From NCBI RefSeq assembly GCF_016808095.1, contig NC_068971.1:19394501-19458500 (forward strand): 64,000 nt of DNA, in the 5' to 3' direction. The notes beneath the pieces were generated by a model that was not told the DNA's origin, did no database searches, and saw only the letters and a program-made list of their open reading frames with translations. Position numbers and translations under genes: made by a program. Source of the DNA: Vigna angularis. Its lineage: Eukaryota > Streptophyta > Magnoliopsida > Fabales > Fabaceae. Shown here piece by piece: positions 20,501 through 32,418 of the stretch. How positions within the stretch are numbered: position 1 is the first letter of the stretch; the number at the start of each line of letters is the position of its first letter.

Positions 20501-20790
20501 TACAGAAACATAGTATTCTTCACACTCTTCCAATGTGTGTATTTATTAGTTTGCTTTGGAGTGACACAGATTCCTAAGTTGGAATATTGTTCCCCTTGCC
20601 TTTTTTTTCCTAATCACATTGAGGCAGCATATACTCCCCAAGCTATTAAAGCCTCACCATCTTAGGGATTTGGATGTCACTGAATACAAAGAAATTGTTG
20701 ATGCTGAAATATTAAATTAGTTAACTACAAACAGAGGGGAGTTGAAGGTTATAAATGTCATCTTTAGTGAGAAAAGAAACCACCAAGTGG
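17550..20790 (+). pseudogene. Boron transporter (BOR family) pseudogene, split by a solo LTR
   Basis: BOR proteins are plasma-membrane borate exporters of the anion-exchanger family. Fragments in order are: about 17640-17720, LLCGLIGLPLSNG then SQSPMHTKSLAV; continued across the LTR insertion by LNKQMDR (19761 on); MVKSAKENIR (about 19870); DPKKHIDEYLPVRVKE then QSILVGASVFG (20135-20230); GNQLWE and LLFVTSSRWYK (20300-20355); [20 protein letters not shown] and FGVTQIP (20459-20580); and DLDVTEYKEIVDAEI near the C-terminus (20670-20720). Stops interrupt (for example TAG in the place of Gln before RVSNLLQ), frames shift, and N-terminal exons were not found. The solo LTR at 17721-19760 sits exactly between Val and Leu of AVL. 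Assignment rests on remembered family motifs. Confidence 0.8.
17721..19760 (-). mobile_element. Solo LTR, family D, inserted in the BOR pseudogene
   Basis: The termini are TGATG (17721) and CATCA (19760), with the target duplication CAGTT on both sides (17716-17720 and 19761-19765). On the minus strand it ends with GCGGCCCATC-like U5 sequence complement and the phrase GAGACGATCTAGGAGTCACT, typical of gypsy LTRs. 18460-19420 is GC-rich with many GTGCTGGAC and CACGGTGC words, which gives accidental open frames up to 218 residues on the plus strand. It also has repeated CTGAACGGTCC-like words at 17961-18015. Confidence 0.85.
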
Positions 20791-22425
20791 CAAAAATTCT
20801 ATTAATACTTATTTGAATTCAACTGTTTGGGTTATGTTCCTTCAGAATTGGCCCAACATGGCAGAAATGGAGAATGTGCTACTAAACTACAATGAGTTGC
20901 AAAATTGCTTAACCTACAAAATCATGTCCTAACTAGTGCAATAATAAAGCAACAATTAAAAACAAACAAAATATGAAACTTCAATAAAAAAATATGAAAA
21001 AATGACTTGAAAAGATAATGACAAACACCATAAATACATTGAATATCATTGATGTATAATAATAATTTGGCGTGTTTCTGGATTTCAAAACATGTTTCAT
21101 AGGAACGATTTTTTCTTAAAGAAGAGTGAAGGGTATCATTGAGAATAATGTGTGTCTAAGCATTAATTTTCAACTAATGGATAACCACGGCGGAATCAAT
21201 AGTTATCACGTTTTGAGTAATATGATAAACATACCCTTGACTCTTAAGCCAAAGTTTAAAGTCTAATGTCGAAGTTACATATTTAATGTCATCTAACTTA
21301 TCAATAGATAAATGAACATTGACATAGTTATTATATAAGGACGATCAGACATACTAGTAGTGACAAAAGAAAGGTCAGGAGAGACAACATGGGAAGAAGC
21401 CATGAGCAAGCACGAGAGAGAAAAAACCTAAAAATTGAAAGAGGCCCAATCAACACAACAAGACCAAATCTAGAGAGAAAAGGTCGTAGTAAGTCCAACG
21501 AAGGTGGTCGGCGTTGGAGACAATGACGCGTCATGCGTGGTTGAAACTTAAAAACTATGTATGAGATTAATTTCCTCCTGTGTTAAATATACACATAGAA
21601 TATTGTATTTGTAAAAGAAGAAATATGACTTAACCTCAAAATACAAATAAAGAATAATCACAAACTAGTTAAAGATAAAAAATAAAAATAAGATCTCTAT
21701 CTAAGATATTTAACGATCTAATATATCTAACCATCACTAAAGCCAATGTCACATTCATTGCCAATATTTTATCCTAAGGAAATGATAATATTATGAGACT
21801 GAGTTGATAAACAATAACCATTGAAAGGGCTACTAGGGATATAAAAACATAGTCAACAATAAGAGATGGAGGAGTCGGGTAATACCACTAGTACAAGCTT
21901 GTTTTTGTGAACTAGGACCAATAATTATAAAAAGAAAATTGGAAGCTTTAGTGAAGGAAGAGAATATATAATGTTTACAATATATTGCGATAGTTGCATT
22001 ATAACCTAGGACAAAAAGAGGTGAATGAGAGAAACAAATAAATCAATTACTTGTGTGCCACCAAAGCAATACTACTAGTTGATTGGTGTCTCAATCACCA
22101 TTTGATAAAATTTTCAAATTAGAGATGGATCAATTGAAAATATAAGAGCAATATAAGGTTCAATAATTAAAATGAATAATTAGCCTAGTGTATATTCTAA
22201 ATACTATCAATATGGTTAGAAATGATGATAGAATATATTTTGGAGATTAATATTGTGTTGAAAGATATTTTTTTTTTCCAAAAAAATTGGAGAAAAAAAA
22301 TAATTCCTTTGAAAACAATGAATCTATCGTGCCAACACAATTTTAGAAAAACTCTAAATTGCCATGTTAAATTATAGTTAAAAGATAAAAGATAGATGGA
22401 ATAATGTGTCTGTGAGATAACAAAT
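20791..22425. other. Gene-less AT-rich stretch
   Basis: No frame resembles a protein, and no terminal repeat could be matched. Short open frames around 21330-21530 are on the minus strand and look accidental. Confidence 0.5.
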
Positions 22426-22583
22426 ATACTTCTTTTATATTATAAAACAAATGAATACAATAAATAGAAAACATATTGTATACTCTAATGATAAAGATAT
22501 GATTATATAGGATGAACACATACTTCTTTTATATTATAAAACAAATCAATACAATAAATAGAAAACATATTGTATATTCTAAT
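22426..22583 (+). repeat. 94-bp tandem duplication, second copy split by the LTR at 22584
   Basis: Copy 1 is 22426-22519. Copy 2 begins at 22520 and resumes after the solo LTR at 25344 with AATAAAGATATGATTATATA. The LTR therefore entered an already duplicated site. Confidence 0.75.
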
Positions 22584-25338
22584 TGTGACATCCCAAAATA
22601 TCATATACACATATAATATAATAGGATTAAGCTATTATAATATGTAAAAGCAGTTGAGAGATAGAGATAATAGTGTTTAAATATGTATACAGTCATCCAA
22701 AAGATAGAGGGAATTAAAACGAAATTAAACTTGAGTACAAGTTTCCAAAGTTCTCAAAATACAAGGCTATTGAAATTTTAAAGAGACCTAAAAAGTTTTC
22801 CAAAAGTGTCGAACTATATAAAATAAAAGCTAGGAGTTTTTCAAAATAACAAGCTAATCAACTAAGAGCTAGTAGAAGGCCTAAGTACTAGGGGTTGGGT
22901 TTTCTTCAACCTCCAAAGCTTGCTCCAATGGTACATCATCACCTACTGCTCACATCCAAAGGATTGGATGATCATCGCAAGGGAGAAGACAAACACATGC
23001 AACACATACAATGCAAGGGTGAGCTAGGTCTCAGACAAACATACAGATAATTTCAATTCAATCTAGCATTTCCAAGAACGTCCATACACACATAAACATG
23101 TAAGTGATTATAAACATAAATATTTATTTCACAAAACTCATTAAAGCAAGCATCCTATCATGTTAAGACTCCTAGACACGTCCGGACATAGAATGTATGT
23201 AGAGCTGGGGCGGGTTGTGCACTTGTGATGGCCCCTACTGCTTTGCAAAGCCATTGCCGAGGGGTTCCACCCGACCATACACAAGGCTAGTCCGTTACTA
23301 CAGAATAGACCTTTAGTGATAGCGCCTACCCTAGGACCTCCCACTACTTCCACCACACGCGTCAATCCTCTCTAAGTGAGAAGGAAAGACCGTTGGAGTG
23401 TTAGGGATAACCCCCCATATGGAAGCCTCTCACGTTCATTCAATACACTAACTGATCCCTCTGAGAGATCTTAATTTCGTATTCAATCCGACCACTTTAA
23501 ATCACATGATATTCCTCTTGGATCAATAATGTACCTCATAAACCACTTTGATTCATCAAACATAAAATTTCATAGTCATTCAAGTGCATTCTTAATATAT
23601 TGTCTCATACCAAACTCATACACCATCATACAAGATCAACCATGTCATAAAAGCAACTCATACATTACATACTTTCACAAAACCATCACTTATTAACACA
23701 AATTTCTTTAGGACTTTTAATTATCAATACTTAAGTAATTCAAACATCTTGGAGACCCTCACCAATGGCTCCGGAAGGGTCAAAACCCCCTAGAACGACC
23801 TAAAAAACGTCCAAAAATGATATTCGGAACCCCGAAAACCACCCAAAACTGTCCTGGATGATTTTCCGACGACAATAATCGATTATCATATGTGATAATC
23901 AATTATTTGCGAGAGCTTTGAAGAGGATACAACGCTCTGACTAAAATAATCGATTATCAAGTGATATAATCGATTATTCTTATCAGTTTTTGACAGCAAC
24001 GTGATTTTTCTGGTTTTGGTGCATCTTAGACATATCCAAATGAACAAACTAAAATCTGTAACACTAATATTGATATGAAACATGTTTATAGATGAAAGTA
24101 AAGTATTGCATTGGTCATTTGGATAGGAATTAGATGTACTAAACCAACTCAATTTCTACTCCAAAACATCTAACTCAATAACTAGAGGACCCCAAACCCA
24201 ATTCTAACACTTTGTACCTATTCTGACCAATTTGGTGACTCAAACAAGTCACAATCCACTTGCTAAAACTGCCCCAATAGCCCAATTATACCCAAAACCC
24301 CTAACTCTCAAATTCACTACCTCACTTCCTCCAAAAGGGCCTTTATTTTCATCCTACTAGAGATCTTTCTTTACCCCAATTGGTCACCGGAGAGGACCCA
24401 TATGTCTGAACGCATCAAACTCACCTTCGACGCCAGCACATATGACTAGTCACAACTGATTGGACCAGGCCAGGACTGCTCTATGATCAGGGATGTGCCA
24501 ACTCAGGTTTTTAAGGTTCCTCTATCCTACCAACAACGTACTCTCATAAAATCCTGCAAATTGTACTATGTGTCCTAGACTCCAATTACCCAAAGGCTAT
24601 ACATCACTTTAATTCTCACGAAACCCTTTTCTTCCTTTTTTTTTATATTTCTCAAACAAAAGTTCTTACAGTACCCGTACTGATATGTTAAATATGCAGA
24701 AAACTCCATTCCTTTTATCTTCACTAAACCCATCTATATTTCAGCAATCAATTCCATCATAACAACTTACCACCAATACATTTTTACATGCACAATTTTC
24801 CAGCATCATAACACAAGCCAATTTATACTCAACAGGTACATAACAATTTAAATCAACACACCAATTCAGGATTCAACATGCATATATCTCATAAATTAAT
24901 TTCAACCAAAAATAACTAGCTCCCCTTACCTCAAAGTTGAACTACCAAGCTCACAGGAACACTCCTTTATGGTGTCTCACACCACGAAAATTCCACCACA
25001 CCCTATAAACCACCCAAGTGGTGACATCTCAAAGACAGTGAATGAAAAAGGGAAAAACGACTTACCGGTCGAAACGGAGAAAACGTTCGGTAGAAATGAG
25101 GCTCTCTATGCCGCGAACGCTTGGGTAGCGCCTATCTCGAATTCTTACGGTTCAGAGAGTTAGAAATCTAGAGAGAAGACAGAAAAAGCTTTAGGACACA
25201 AGAGTTTAGAGAGAGAAAAGAGCTCAAGAAAGTTAGAAATCTGAGGAACCCTTCCTAAGGTCTGGTTAGCCTTAGAGTGATGGGCTTATTTGCCCCCATA
25301 TAAGGCCCAATGGCCTAATAATTTATCAGACCCTTACA
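22584..25338 (+). mobile_element. Solo LTR, 2.75 kb, TGTGACATCCC type (family T)
   Basis: It starts TGTGACATCCCAAAATATC and ends GACCCTTACA. CTAAT flanks both sides (22579-22583 and 25339-25343), a perfect target duplication. The TGT(G/A)ACA(T/C)CCC start and the very long LTR fit Tekay/Del-type gypsy elements (inference). 23876-23975 carries repeated AATAATCGATTATC palindromes. No intact gene lies inside; the frame at 24969-25163 is unsupported. Confidence 0.85.
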
Positions 25339-25343
25339 CTAAT

Positions 25344-26273
25344 AATAAAGATATGATTATATAAGATGGACTACCTATTTCTATAATTATAACAAAAATA
25401 TAAATGCAATTATTAAATAAAAATAAAAGTATTGTATATAATTATCTTGTTTATATTAAATAATGACTATATTATTTAATTTAACTATGTATTTAAAAAT
25501 ATAATTATTTTAATAAAAAATATTCTTAATTATTTTAATTATACTAATTACTCTTCTCTATTTTTAATATTAAACTAACTTTGTTAATAAGAAGAACTTA
25601 AAAAAAATATCAAAGAATGTCAAACATTTAAAATTGATAACTATTTCATACTTTGAGGTACTAAAAGAACATATTTATACCTTTATTATCATACACATAT
25701 TTGGCACTGTTTTCTTTTTTGTTTTAGGATTTATTTTGCTTTTAATTGATTTATATATAGTTTTATGGATATAAAAATCACGCATTTTATTTTAAATTGG
25801 AAATGATTTTATAAATTATTTATTTATGTTAAGATATTCACTATAGATTTATTTTTATTTCCTATACATTATAGATTTATATGTTAAACAACTGCAGCAA
25901 TTTCATATTTAATTTACTTAATAGCTTTTATTTTCCTTTTCTCATTATAAATATAAGTTAGTGAACACTTTTGTTTTGAATTGTTTTTACCTTATTAAAA
26001 TAATTCAATTTATCAATTTAAATAAAAAATATAATATTTAAAATTAAATTGCTAGAGAAATTAATTTTGTCCATAATAAAATATTTCTTACAATATAGTT
26101 TGACTGTTCAAAGATGTCTTTCTTCAACCTTCAAAACGAAGAACTCAAAGATTTCATTCTATCTTAGTTTTATAAAATATTCTAGCTTAAGTTATTGACT
26201 ATGATTTATTATTATAAAATATAATATTTATTTTTTTACCAAACTAAATTTTAAATCATTATTAATAATAAAA
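25344..26273. other. AT-rich spacer upstream of the LisH gene
   Basis: It is strongly AT-rich with homopolymer runs. No gene or terminal repeat is recognised. Confidence 0.5.
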
Positions 26274-26386
26274 ATGAATCATGAATTGAGTTACCTCCAC
26301 CAAATTTTGTTCCGTAATAAATATTCCTGGTTCCTTAACCTCACCCAATCCAAGATTTTGAGTGTGGGAGAACGTTTTGCTTATTA

Positions 26387-26433
26387 CCGCCAAAACTGCA
26401 AGTTTCATGCTCTAGTTCAAAAATTCTCCCGCG
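26387..26433 (+). promoter_or_regulatory. Two E2F-like sites upstream of the LisH gene
   Basis: CCGCCAAAA (26387-26395; complement TTTTGGCGG) and CTCCCGCG (26426-26433; complement CGCGGGAG) fit the plant E2F consensus TTTSSCGS/WTTSSCSS. They lie 107-153 bases before the ATG. A (TGATC)n repeat follows at about 26508-26526, in the likely 5' UTR. Confidence 0.45.
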
Positions 26434-26539
26434 TTCTTTGTTGCATCCTTTTTAACACAACCAATTCACCAGTCTCTCTCCCTCTTTCATCACTCTCTTT
26501 CGTTTCATCTGATCTGATCTGATCTGAGAGTAGCAACAG

Positions 26540-29252
26540 ATGGCGGGGAAGCAATCTAAAGTCAGAAAACCAGAGGTGTTTGGGAAGGGAAAGGTCACGC
26601 CTAATCAGATTGCTTTCATAGTTGACAGATACCTATGCGACAACAACTTCTCCATCACTCGCTCTTCCTTCAGAACCGAAGCTTCTTCCCTCATCGCCAA
26701 TTCACCCATCCACGAGGTATCCCTGCACCCTATTTTGAGTTTTTGCATCTTCTTCCCCCTTTTGTTTTTACTAGCATTTGTGCAGATTTGACCATCTGGA
26801 ACTTCGTTTTTATTCTTAAAGTAGGGTTTTTATTTTTTAGATTCTGCTTTATATTTTTCCCAATCCTTTTGTTTATATCCGTGAAGATTTAGGCATCTGG
26901 GTGGTAATTTTTTAAAATTGATTTTTCAATTTTTAATTTTTCTCGGGTTAGCTATGTATTTGTTTAAGTGGGTATTTAAGGTGTTGATGGAAAATTTGGG
27001 GTTTTAGGCACCGAAGTCTTTGTTGACTTTGGGGGAGATGCTGGATGAGTATATTTGCCTGAAGGAGCAGAAAGTGATGTTGGATCAGGAGCGGATTGTT
27101 GTAGAGCAAGAGAAGAAACGGGTTCAGATGTTGTTGCAAGGCATGCAGAATGTAATGACTGCTTACAATGCTAGTGGAAACCTCTCTGCTGCAGCGCCTG
27201 CAGCAAAATCTACAGTTGCAGCTATTACTCAACCCACGTATACTCTCAAATCTCAACCAGGTAAAACCTTTTCCCCTGCCTTAGATGTTTTTCTTAATAT
27301 ATGAGCACGCTGTTTGATCATTTTTCTTCTTGGGGAAATATATAAGTTCTCTGATGCATGAATTCCCTACTTGATTGATTAGTCAATATTCAAATCATGT
27401 TTTAAGAATTAGCAAAATAAAGGCAACTAATTGCAATTATCATAACATGTTTAAGCTAGGAATGAGGATACTGGCTTATATGTTGTGTAGTAACACTTAT
27501 CAACAGCCTTAGGTTTTGGGTCTGGGTGTAATTGAATAAAACCTTTTAAGCACCAAGTTCAATTTGAAGTGATACCTGTCCACCAAGATGTGGTCAGGAA
27601 ATAAAATTGGGTCGAAATCTTACATTGAGTAGAAAAAAGATTCACAAATCTATTATCTTAAAAGTCTTAGATTGAAGATGATGTCAATAATGTAGTTTAA
27701 TTCATGTTTCATTGATGTTGTGTCTTTTTTGTGAATCACTTTGGAATGAAAGTTAGTTTACCTTTGCATGGTAAAGCATTGTTCTCCATTTTCTACTGTC
27801 TCATTTTCCACTAGTTCAACTACAAAGGCCCTTTTAGGCTACGTTAGTGACGTATTGATCTTGCCCACTGCTTTTATATTAGGAATCCACACTTCTGCGC
27901 AAAGCAAATCGAACACGCTGCCACTGCCTCAATCTAGCAATTCTAATGCTGGGAGTGGAAACATCTCAACACAAACACTGACTGTATCTGACAGAAAGAG
28001 AAAGGATACTAAAGCTGTGGATGATCCATTGACTGCTAAAAAACCTCGTGGAAGATCATCCAATAGGAAAGTTGTTGTCCAAGGTATGGTTATCTCGTAA
28101 CTTTAGTATGTGTTAATTATTGGCTAATCTAAAGAAATCATCATACGCATTGTGCTGTATCTCTATTCACAGGTCAAACTGCTCTGCAACAATCTGGTAA
28201 TGCTGTCAATAGAATGGTAGCTCAGCCTTCTGCCGTTCAATCTTCAACTATGAACTGCATACCCAGGGAGTCACAAGTCCAGGGATCCAATGTTGCTAAA
28301 TGTTTATTCAACCAATCTACAACTTCTGTTCCAAGTAATTCACCAGTTCCAAAGACACCTCCTAGAACAAAATCTTCTCACGGTGATACACATATATCTC
28401 CTGCGGAGATTTCTTCAGTAGCGGTTACACCCAGTCGATGCACTGTGATTTCAACAAAGAGAGTTATGGTCAGCCCTGCAAAACAGATGGCATACATAGA
28501 GATGAGTCGTTGTATTTCTCCTGTCAAGGCAAATTCAGAGAAGATAAATAAGAGGGATCATGTTAGAAGCAGGTTGAACTTTGATGCTGCTGATGTGCCT
28601 GGGAGCTCGTACAATCCATTGTCAACTGAGATTTCTACATCCGAGTCTGAAAAGGAACTGGACATATTTGACATTGATTTTCCTAATTTTGATGCCTTAG
28701 GGATGGACTTCTCCTTCACAGAAATGTTAAATGATCTAGATTTTTCTTGTGAAGGCATAGATTTTTCTAGCCATCCAACACCAAGTCCTTCAATGGATAA
28801 TGCTTCAGGGTATTGTTTTTTGTTTATTGCTGAAGGTCTTATTTTGTTATCATCCCAACTCTCCTATCTGATGTACTGTTGTTTAACAGGTCATCTCATG
28901 AATGCAATGATAATCATGCTACACCTGAGTTTTCAACTGTGGCTGAAGTACTATGTGAGAAAGACATGAAAATACTAGGTAAAAAGACTGACTCTATCAG
29001 TTTTATAAGTCAAATAGATCATAATTAACTGAAAAGCTTTCATATTGCAGGCCCTGATTGTTTGTCTGCAATGAAATCTGTCACAAAAAGCATAACAGTT
29101 ATAAGCCCCGGTAAATTTTCTTTTCAATCTTTTCATTTTTACTGAAGTTTTCCAATCATATAAATTTTCTTTACTGATAAGTATGAACATGTTTCGTAAT
29201 ATGTCCAGAGAAAAATCACCAGCAGTCTGTGGATAAGGAAAATTGTACATAA
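26540..29252 (+). CDS. LisH-motif, coiled-coil nuclear-type protein, 7 exons
   Basis: The exons are 26540-26716, 27008-27260, 27883-28083, 28173-28809, 28890-28978, 29051-29110 and 29209-29252; every border is GT..AG and the joined frame is open for 427 residues. Residues 20-55 (TPNQIAFIVDRYLCDNNFSITRSSFRTEA) form a LisH-like dimerisation motif. About 62-105 is a coiled coil (LDEYICLKEQKVMLDQERIV). KKPRGR at 196-201 is AT-hook-like, next to basic KRK. The middle is Ser/Pro-rich with several SP/TP sites, including ISPVKANSEK. An acidic stretch precedes DMKILG, and the protein ends with KEN at 423-425. I recognise the plant family by its start but know no assigned function. The KEN motif and E2F-like sites suggest a cell-cycle-regulated protein (inference). 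Confidence 0.85.
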
Positions 29253-30297
29253 AAAGTGACTTTGGAGAATGACTCAGCCTGACTTGTTGATGCGAGCTCT
29301 CTGCAGATGTTTATATCTACCAAAGAATTGTTCGCTGACGTTGCACTTAGTTTATGATGATAACCCGCTATTCATTTATACCTTTCAAGCTTAGCCTATT
29401 TGGTCAAGCTTAAAAAGTGATTGTAGATAGCTTCCTCCTTTGTTTTGGTTTATTATAAGGATTAGTCTTATTGGGGTTACATTTAAATCTCAATTTTGGT
29501 CATCAGCCTTGTATTGAAGTCCAAGTCATTTAAGCAATTTCTGGTTCTATGTCTTGACAGTTCAACTTTCATGTAAAAGAGGGAAGGGGAAGACCAGTTA
29601 TGCTGGGATTTAAGTTTATTAGGAATCTTAAAATTGATTACCATGATCGTACTCCTTTTGTACTTGTTAACTGTTGCGGAAAAACAAGATATTAATTGAT
29701 GAACTTATTCATTAATTCTGTTTAGTCTAAGCTATTTAAGTGATGTTTCTTCTACCTTAATCATTCAGTACTTATTTTAATTTAGTAGTGGTAATACATT
29801 GGTGCATTTATGTCAAGTTTCATCCACTTTGTAATAACTGATATGCTAGTCTAATTTTATGTAACTTGTCTTGCAGCTTAATAAAGTTCCCATTGTTTTG
29901 GTCTTGTTACATATACCCTGTTCATCTGAAGTTCTCACTGAGAGCATTATATAAAAGTTTTTTCTAGGATACAAAATTTATCATGTCGAAACATTTTACG
30001 TGATTGTATGAGTATGGACAGGAGGTTTGAAATTAACTGACATGATTGCTTCTCTTGCCACAAACAAGACCAGAATGGACAAAATTATATTCAATTTGAA
30101 ACATGTCAAATATAAGCAGTTTTTGTTCTAAATAGTCTGAAGATTTTCGGCATTACTTTTTTCTTTGCATCAAAGAATGAAGGGAAAGGGGGATAAAATG
30201 AGTCTTCCTTTAAAACCACATGACTGTTATGCTTTAAAAGTTCTGATTTGGGATATACTTCATACACAAGGTCCACGCTTTTGCATTAACATATCAT
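29253..30297. other. Intergenic space between two convergent genes
   Basis: It would contain the 3' UTRs of the LisH gene (+) and of the FBPase gene (-). No further coding sequence is supported; the 30165-30386 frame overlaps the last FBPase exon on the opposite strand. Confidence 0.6.
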
Positions 30298-32271
30298 TTA
30301 AGCCAGGTACTTTTCCACCTTCTCTACCTCTTCTACGCTCCCAATGTATAGTGGCACACGTTGATGAATCTGTCCATAAAAGATAAAAGAGTAAGACTAT
30401 GCAATATAACACTCACCACTAATTTTGAAAGCGTTTAGAGACATTCAAAGTCCATTTGTACTTACCTCCACCGGTTGAATGTCCAGTATTCTCTGATGGC
30501 CATCTGAACCTTTTCCACCAGCCTGTTCTACAATGAAGCTCATGGGAGCACATTCATATAGAAGCCTGAGCTTCCCATTTTTGCTTTTTTTGTCTCTGGG
30601 GTACCCATAAATGCCACCATATAGTAGTGTCCTGTGGAAGTCTCCTACCAGGCTACCAATGTACCTTGCAGAATAAGGCTTCCCACTAGGACCAGGGTCC
30701 TTGAGATCATCGATATATTTCTTTAACTTATCATCCCACAACAGATAATTTCCTTCATTGAAAGCATAAATTTTGCCTGCTCTAGGTATCTGGAGGTTTT
30801 CCTGAGTCAAAACGAATTCTCCATACATAGGGTCCAGTGTAAACGCAAACACTCCTTTTCCAAGTGTGAGAACAAAGATGATTGAGCTAGAATACATGCA
30901 GTAACCAGCAGCAAGAAGGTTGCTTCCAGGTTGGCACACATTCACAACACACCTTTGCTCTGTTGTGCCAAGCTGCAAATTAGCAATATGCATAACGTTA
31001 AGTGATGAATTTCATTAACAATCCGTTTTTTGCAAAATGGATATTTTTTTATTCTTCCTTTTGATGATAAAATACAATGCAGGGAGGGAGGACGGTTGTT
31101 CCATGTTCAATGTAATATTTTCCAAGTCTCAATTTGAATCATTAGCAGGAATTGAATCCAAAATCTTTAGTGTATACATCTTTGATCTTACTTATTAGCC
31201 AACCTTTTGATAGTTTTTTCAGTAATCTTTTTAAATTATCTCAGCATCTTATAAAGATTCAACTGAAAATTAGAAGAATGGTAATTTGCTTTTTATAGTA
31301 ACATGTTCTCCACTCGTTTCACTGCCACTTTTTTCTTTAGCCTTGTTAGGCAGCAATATTATAAGATAATGAATACTCACTGTGGGGTCATCACCAATGT
31401 CAGCAAGACATTCATCATTGGGGCTGTATATTCCAAAAATGGACCCAGTTGACACTGCAGCATCAATATTGGATGATCCATCAAGTGGGTCAAACACTAC
31501 AATGTAGTTGCCAGAATAACTCTCTTCAACTGCCACTGGCACATCCTCTTCTTCTGATGCTATTATTCCTGTCCTCCCACTTGACCTCAAGCAGTTTGAG
31601 AAAACCTGATAAATGAAAAAAAATCCCTTGATTGTTAAGCATAGCTACCTAAATAAAACCTTCACATTCAAGGGCCAAAAAGTTTTCTTGCCAATATCGG
31701 CAAACAATCCCTTGTACTCTAGTCCTCTAGGATATATGTTTTCACAATTTTAACTTGGCCAAAATCAAAGTCACTGAATTGAACCAACTGGGATACATAA
31801 ATCTAGAAAGAAAAACCAAAGGAATATTGAAATTGCAACACTGACCTCATTTGAAACAACATCAAGCTTTTTCTGGTCTTCCCCTTGAACGTTAACAGCT
31901 CCTTGAACCCCGGTGAGGTTGGAAATGTTAGCTCTTTGCACCAAAGAAGCAATCTGCTTGCATGCCATGGAAATACTAGACAGCACAATAGTGAGTTCTG
32001 CATCAATCACTCCAGCTTGCTCTTGCTTCAGCAACCAGTTAGTGAGTGTTTGAAGCTCGTATCCACTTCTTCTCTTGGTTTCTGTGGTTGCTTCCCCCAC
32101 AGCCATGCACCTCACTCCAGACCCACCCACATGCCTTCTCCTGCTACTTGAACTTGATAGCACTGATTTGGTGTCAAAGACACATAGTTGGAAGGGGCAC
32201 AGACGTGAGGGAGAGCAAGGCTTTGAGAAAATCAACTGGGAGGATGCTGTTGCTGCTGCCATTGCAACCAT
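30298..32271 (-). CDS. FBP: Fructose-1,6-bisphosphatase, chloroplast (redox-regulated type)
   Basis: The enzyme hydrolyses fructose-1,6-bisphosphate to fructose-6-phosphate in the Calvin cycle in the stroma (EC 3.1.3.11). Exons on the minus strand: 32271-31846, 31605-31381, 30972-30466 and 30369-30298, all GT..AG, giving 409 residues, the usual length. Residues 1-55 are a Ser/Arg-rich transit peptide (RCMAVGE near the cut site). Metal site [10 protein letters not shown] begins at 181. Cys208, Cys225 and Cys230 match the three thioredoxin-regulated cysteines (DEC..QRC..NVC), which marks the photosynthetic isoform. [13 protein letters not shown] is the family signature. The last exon ends [15 protein letters not shown]. 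The start may be Met1 or Met4. An I-box-like GATAAG (minus strand, 32418-32413) lies about 145 bases upstream, in keeping with light control (inference). Confidence 0.96.
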
Positions 32272-32412
32272 GGTTGATGCAAAGTTTTATTTTTTTTGGT
32301 TGTTTATTTTAGCTCTATGTTGTTAGTGGTGGTTACATGGATTGTGTTCTAAGGCACCGATGAGAGGAAGATATTGTGAGGCAGGGAATGATTTGTGATA
32401 CTGCTGGTCCCA

Positions 32413-32418
32413 CTTATC
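32413..32418 (-). promoter_or_regulatory. I-box-like motif upstream of FBPase
   Basis: GATAAG on the minus strand, about 145 bases before the start codon. I-boxes are common in light-regulated photosynthesis genes. Six bases alone are weak evidence. Confidence 0.3.

Noticed and set aside
30445..30465. Read-through of FBPase exon 3 into VSTNGL and stop
   Set aside because: A clear GTAAGT donor precedes it and the next exon (30369-30298) restores the conserved C-terminus.
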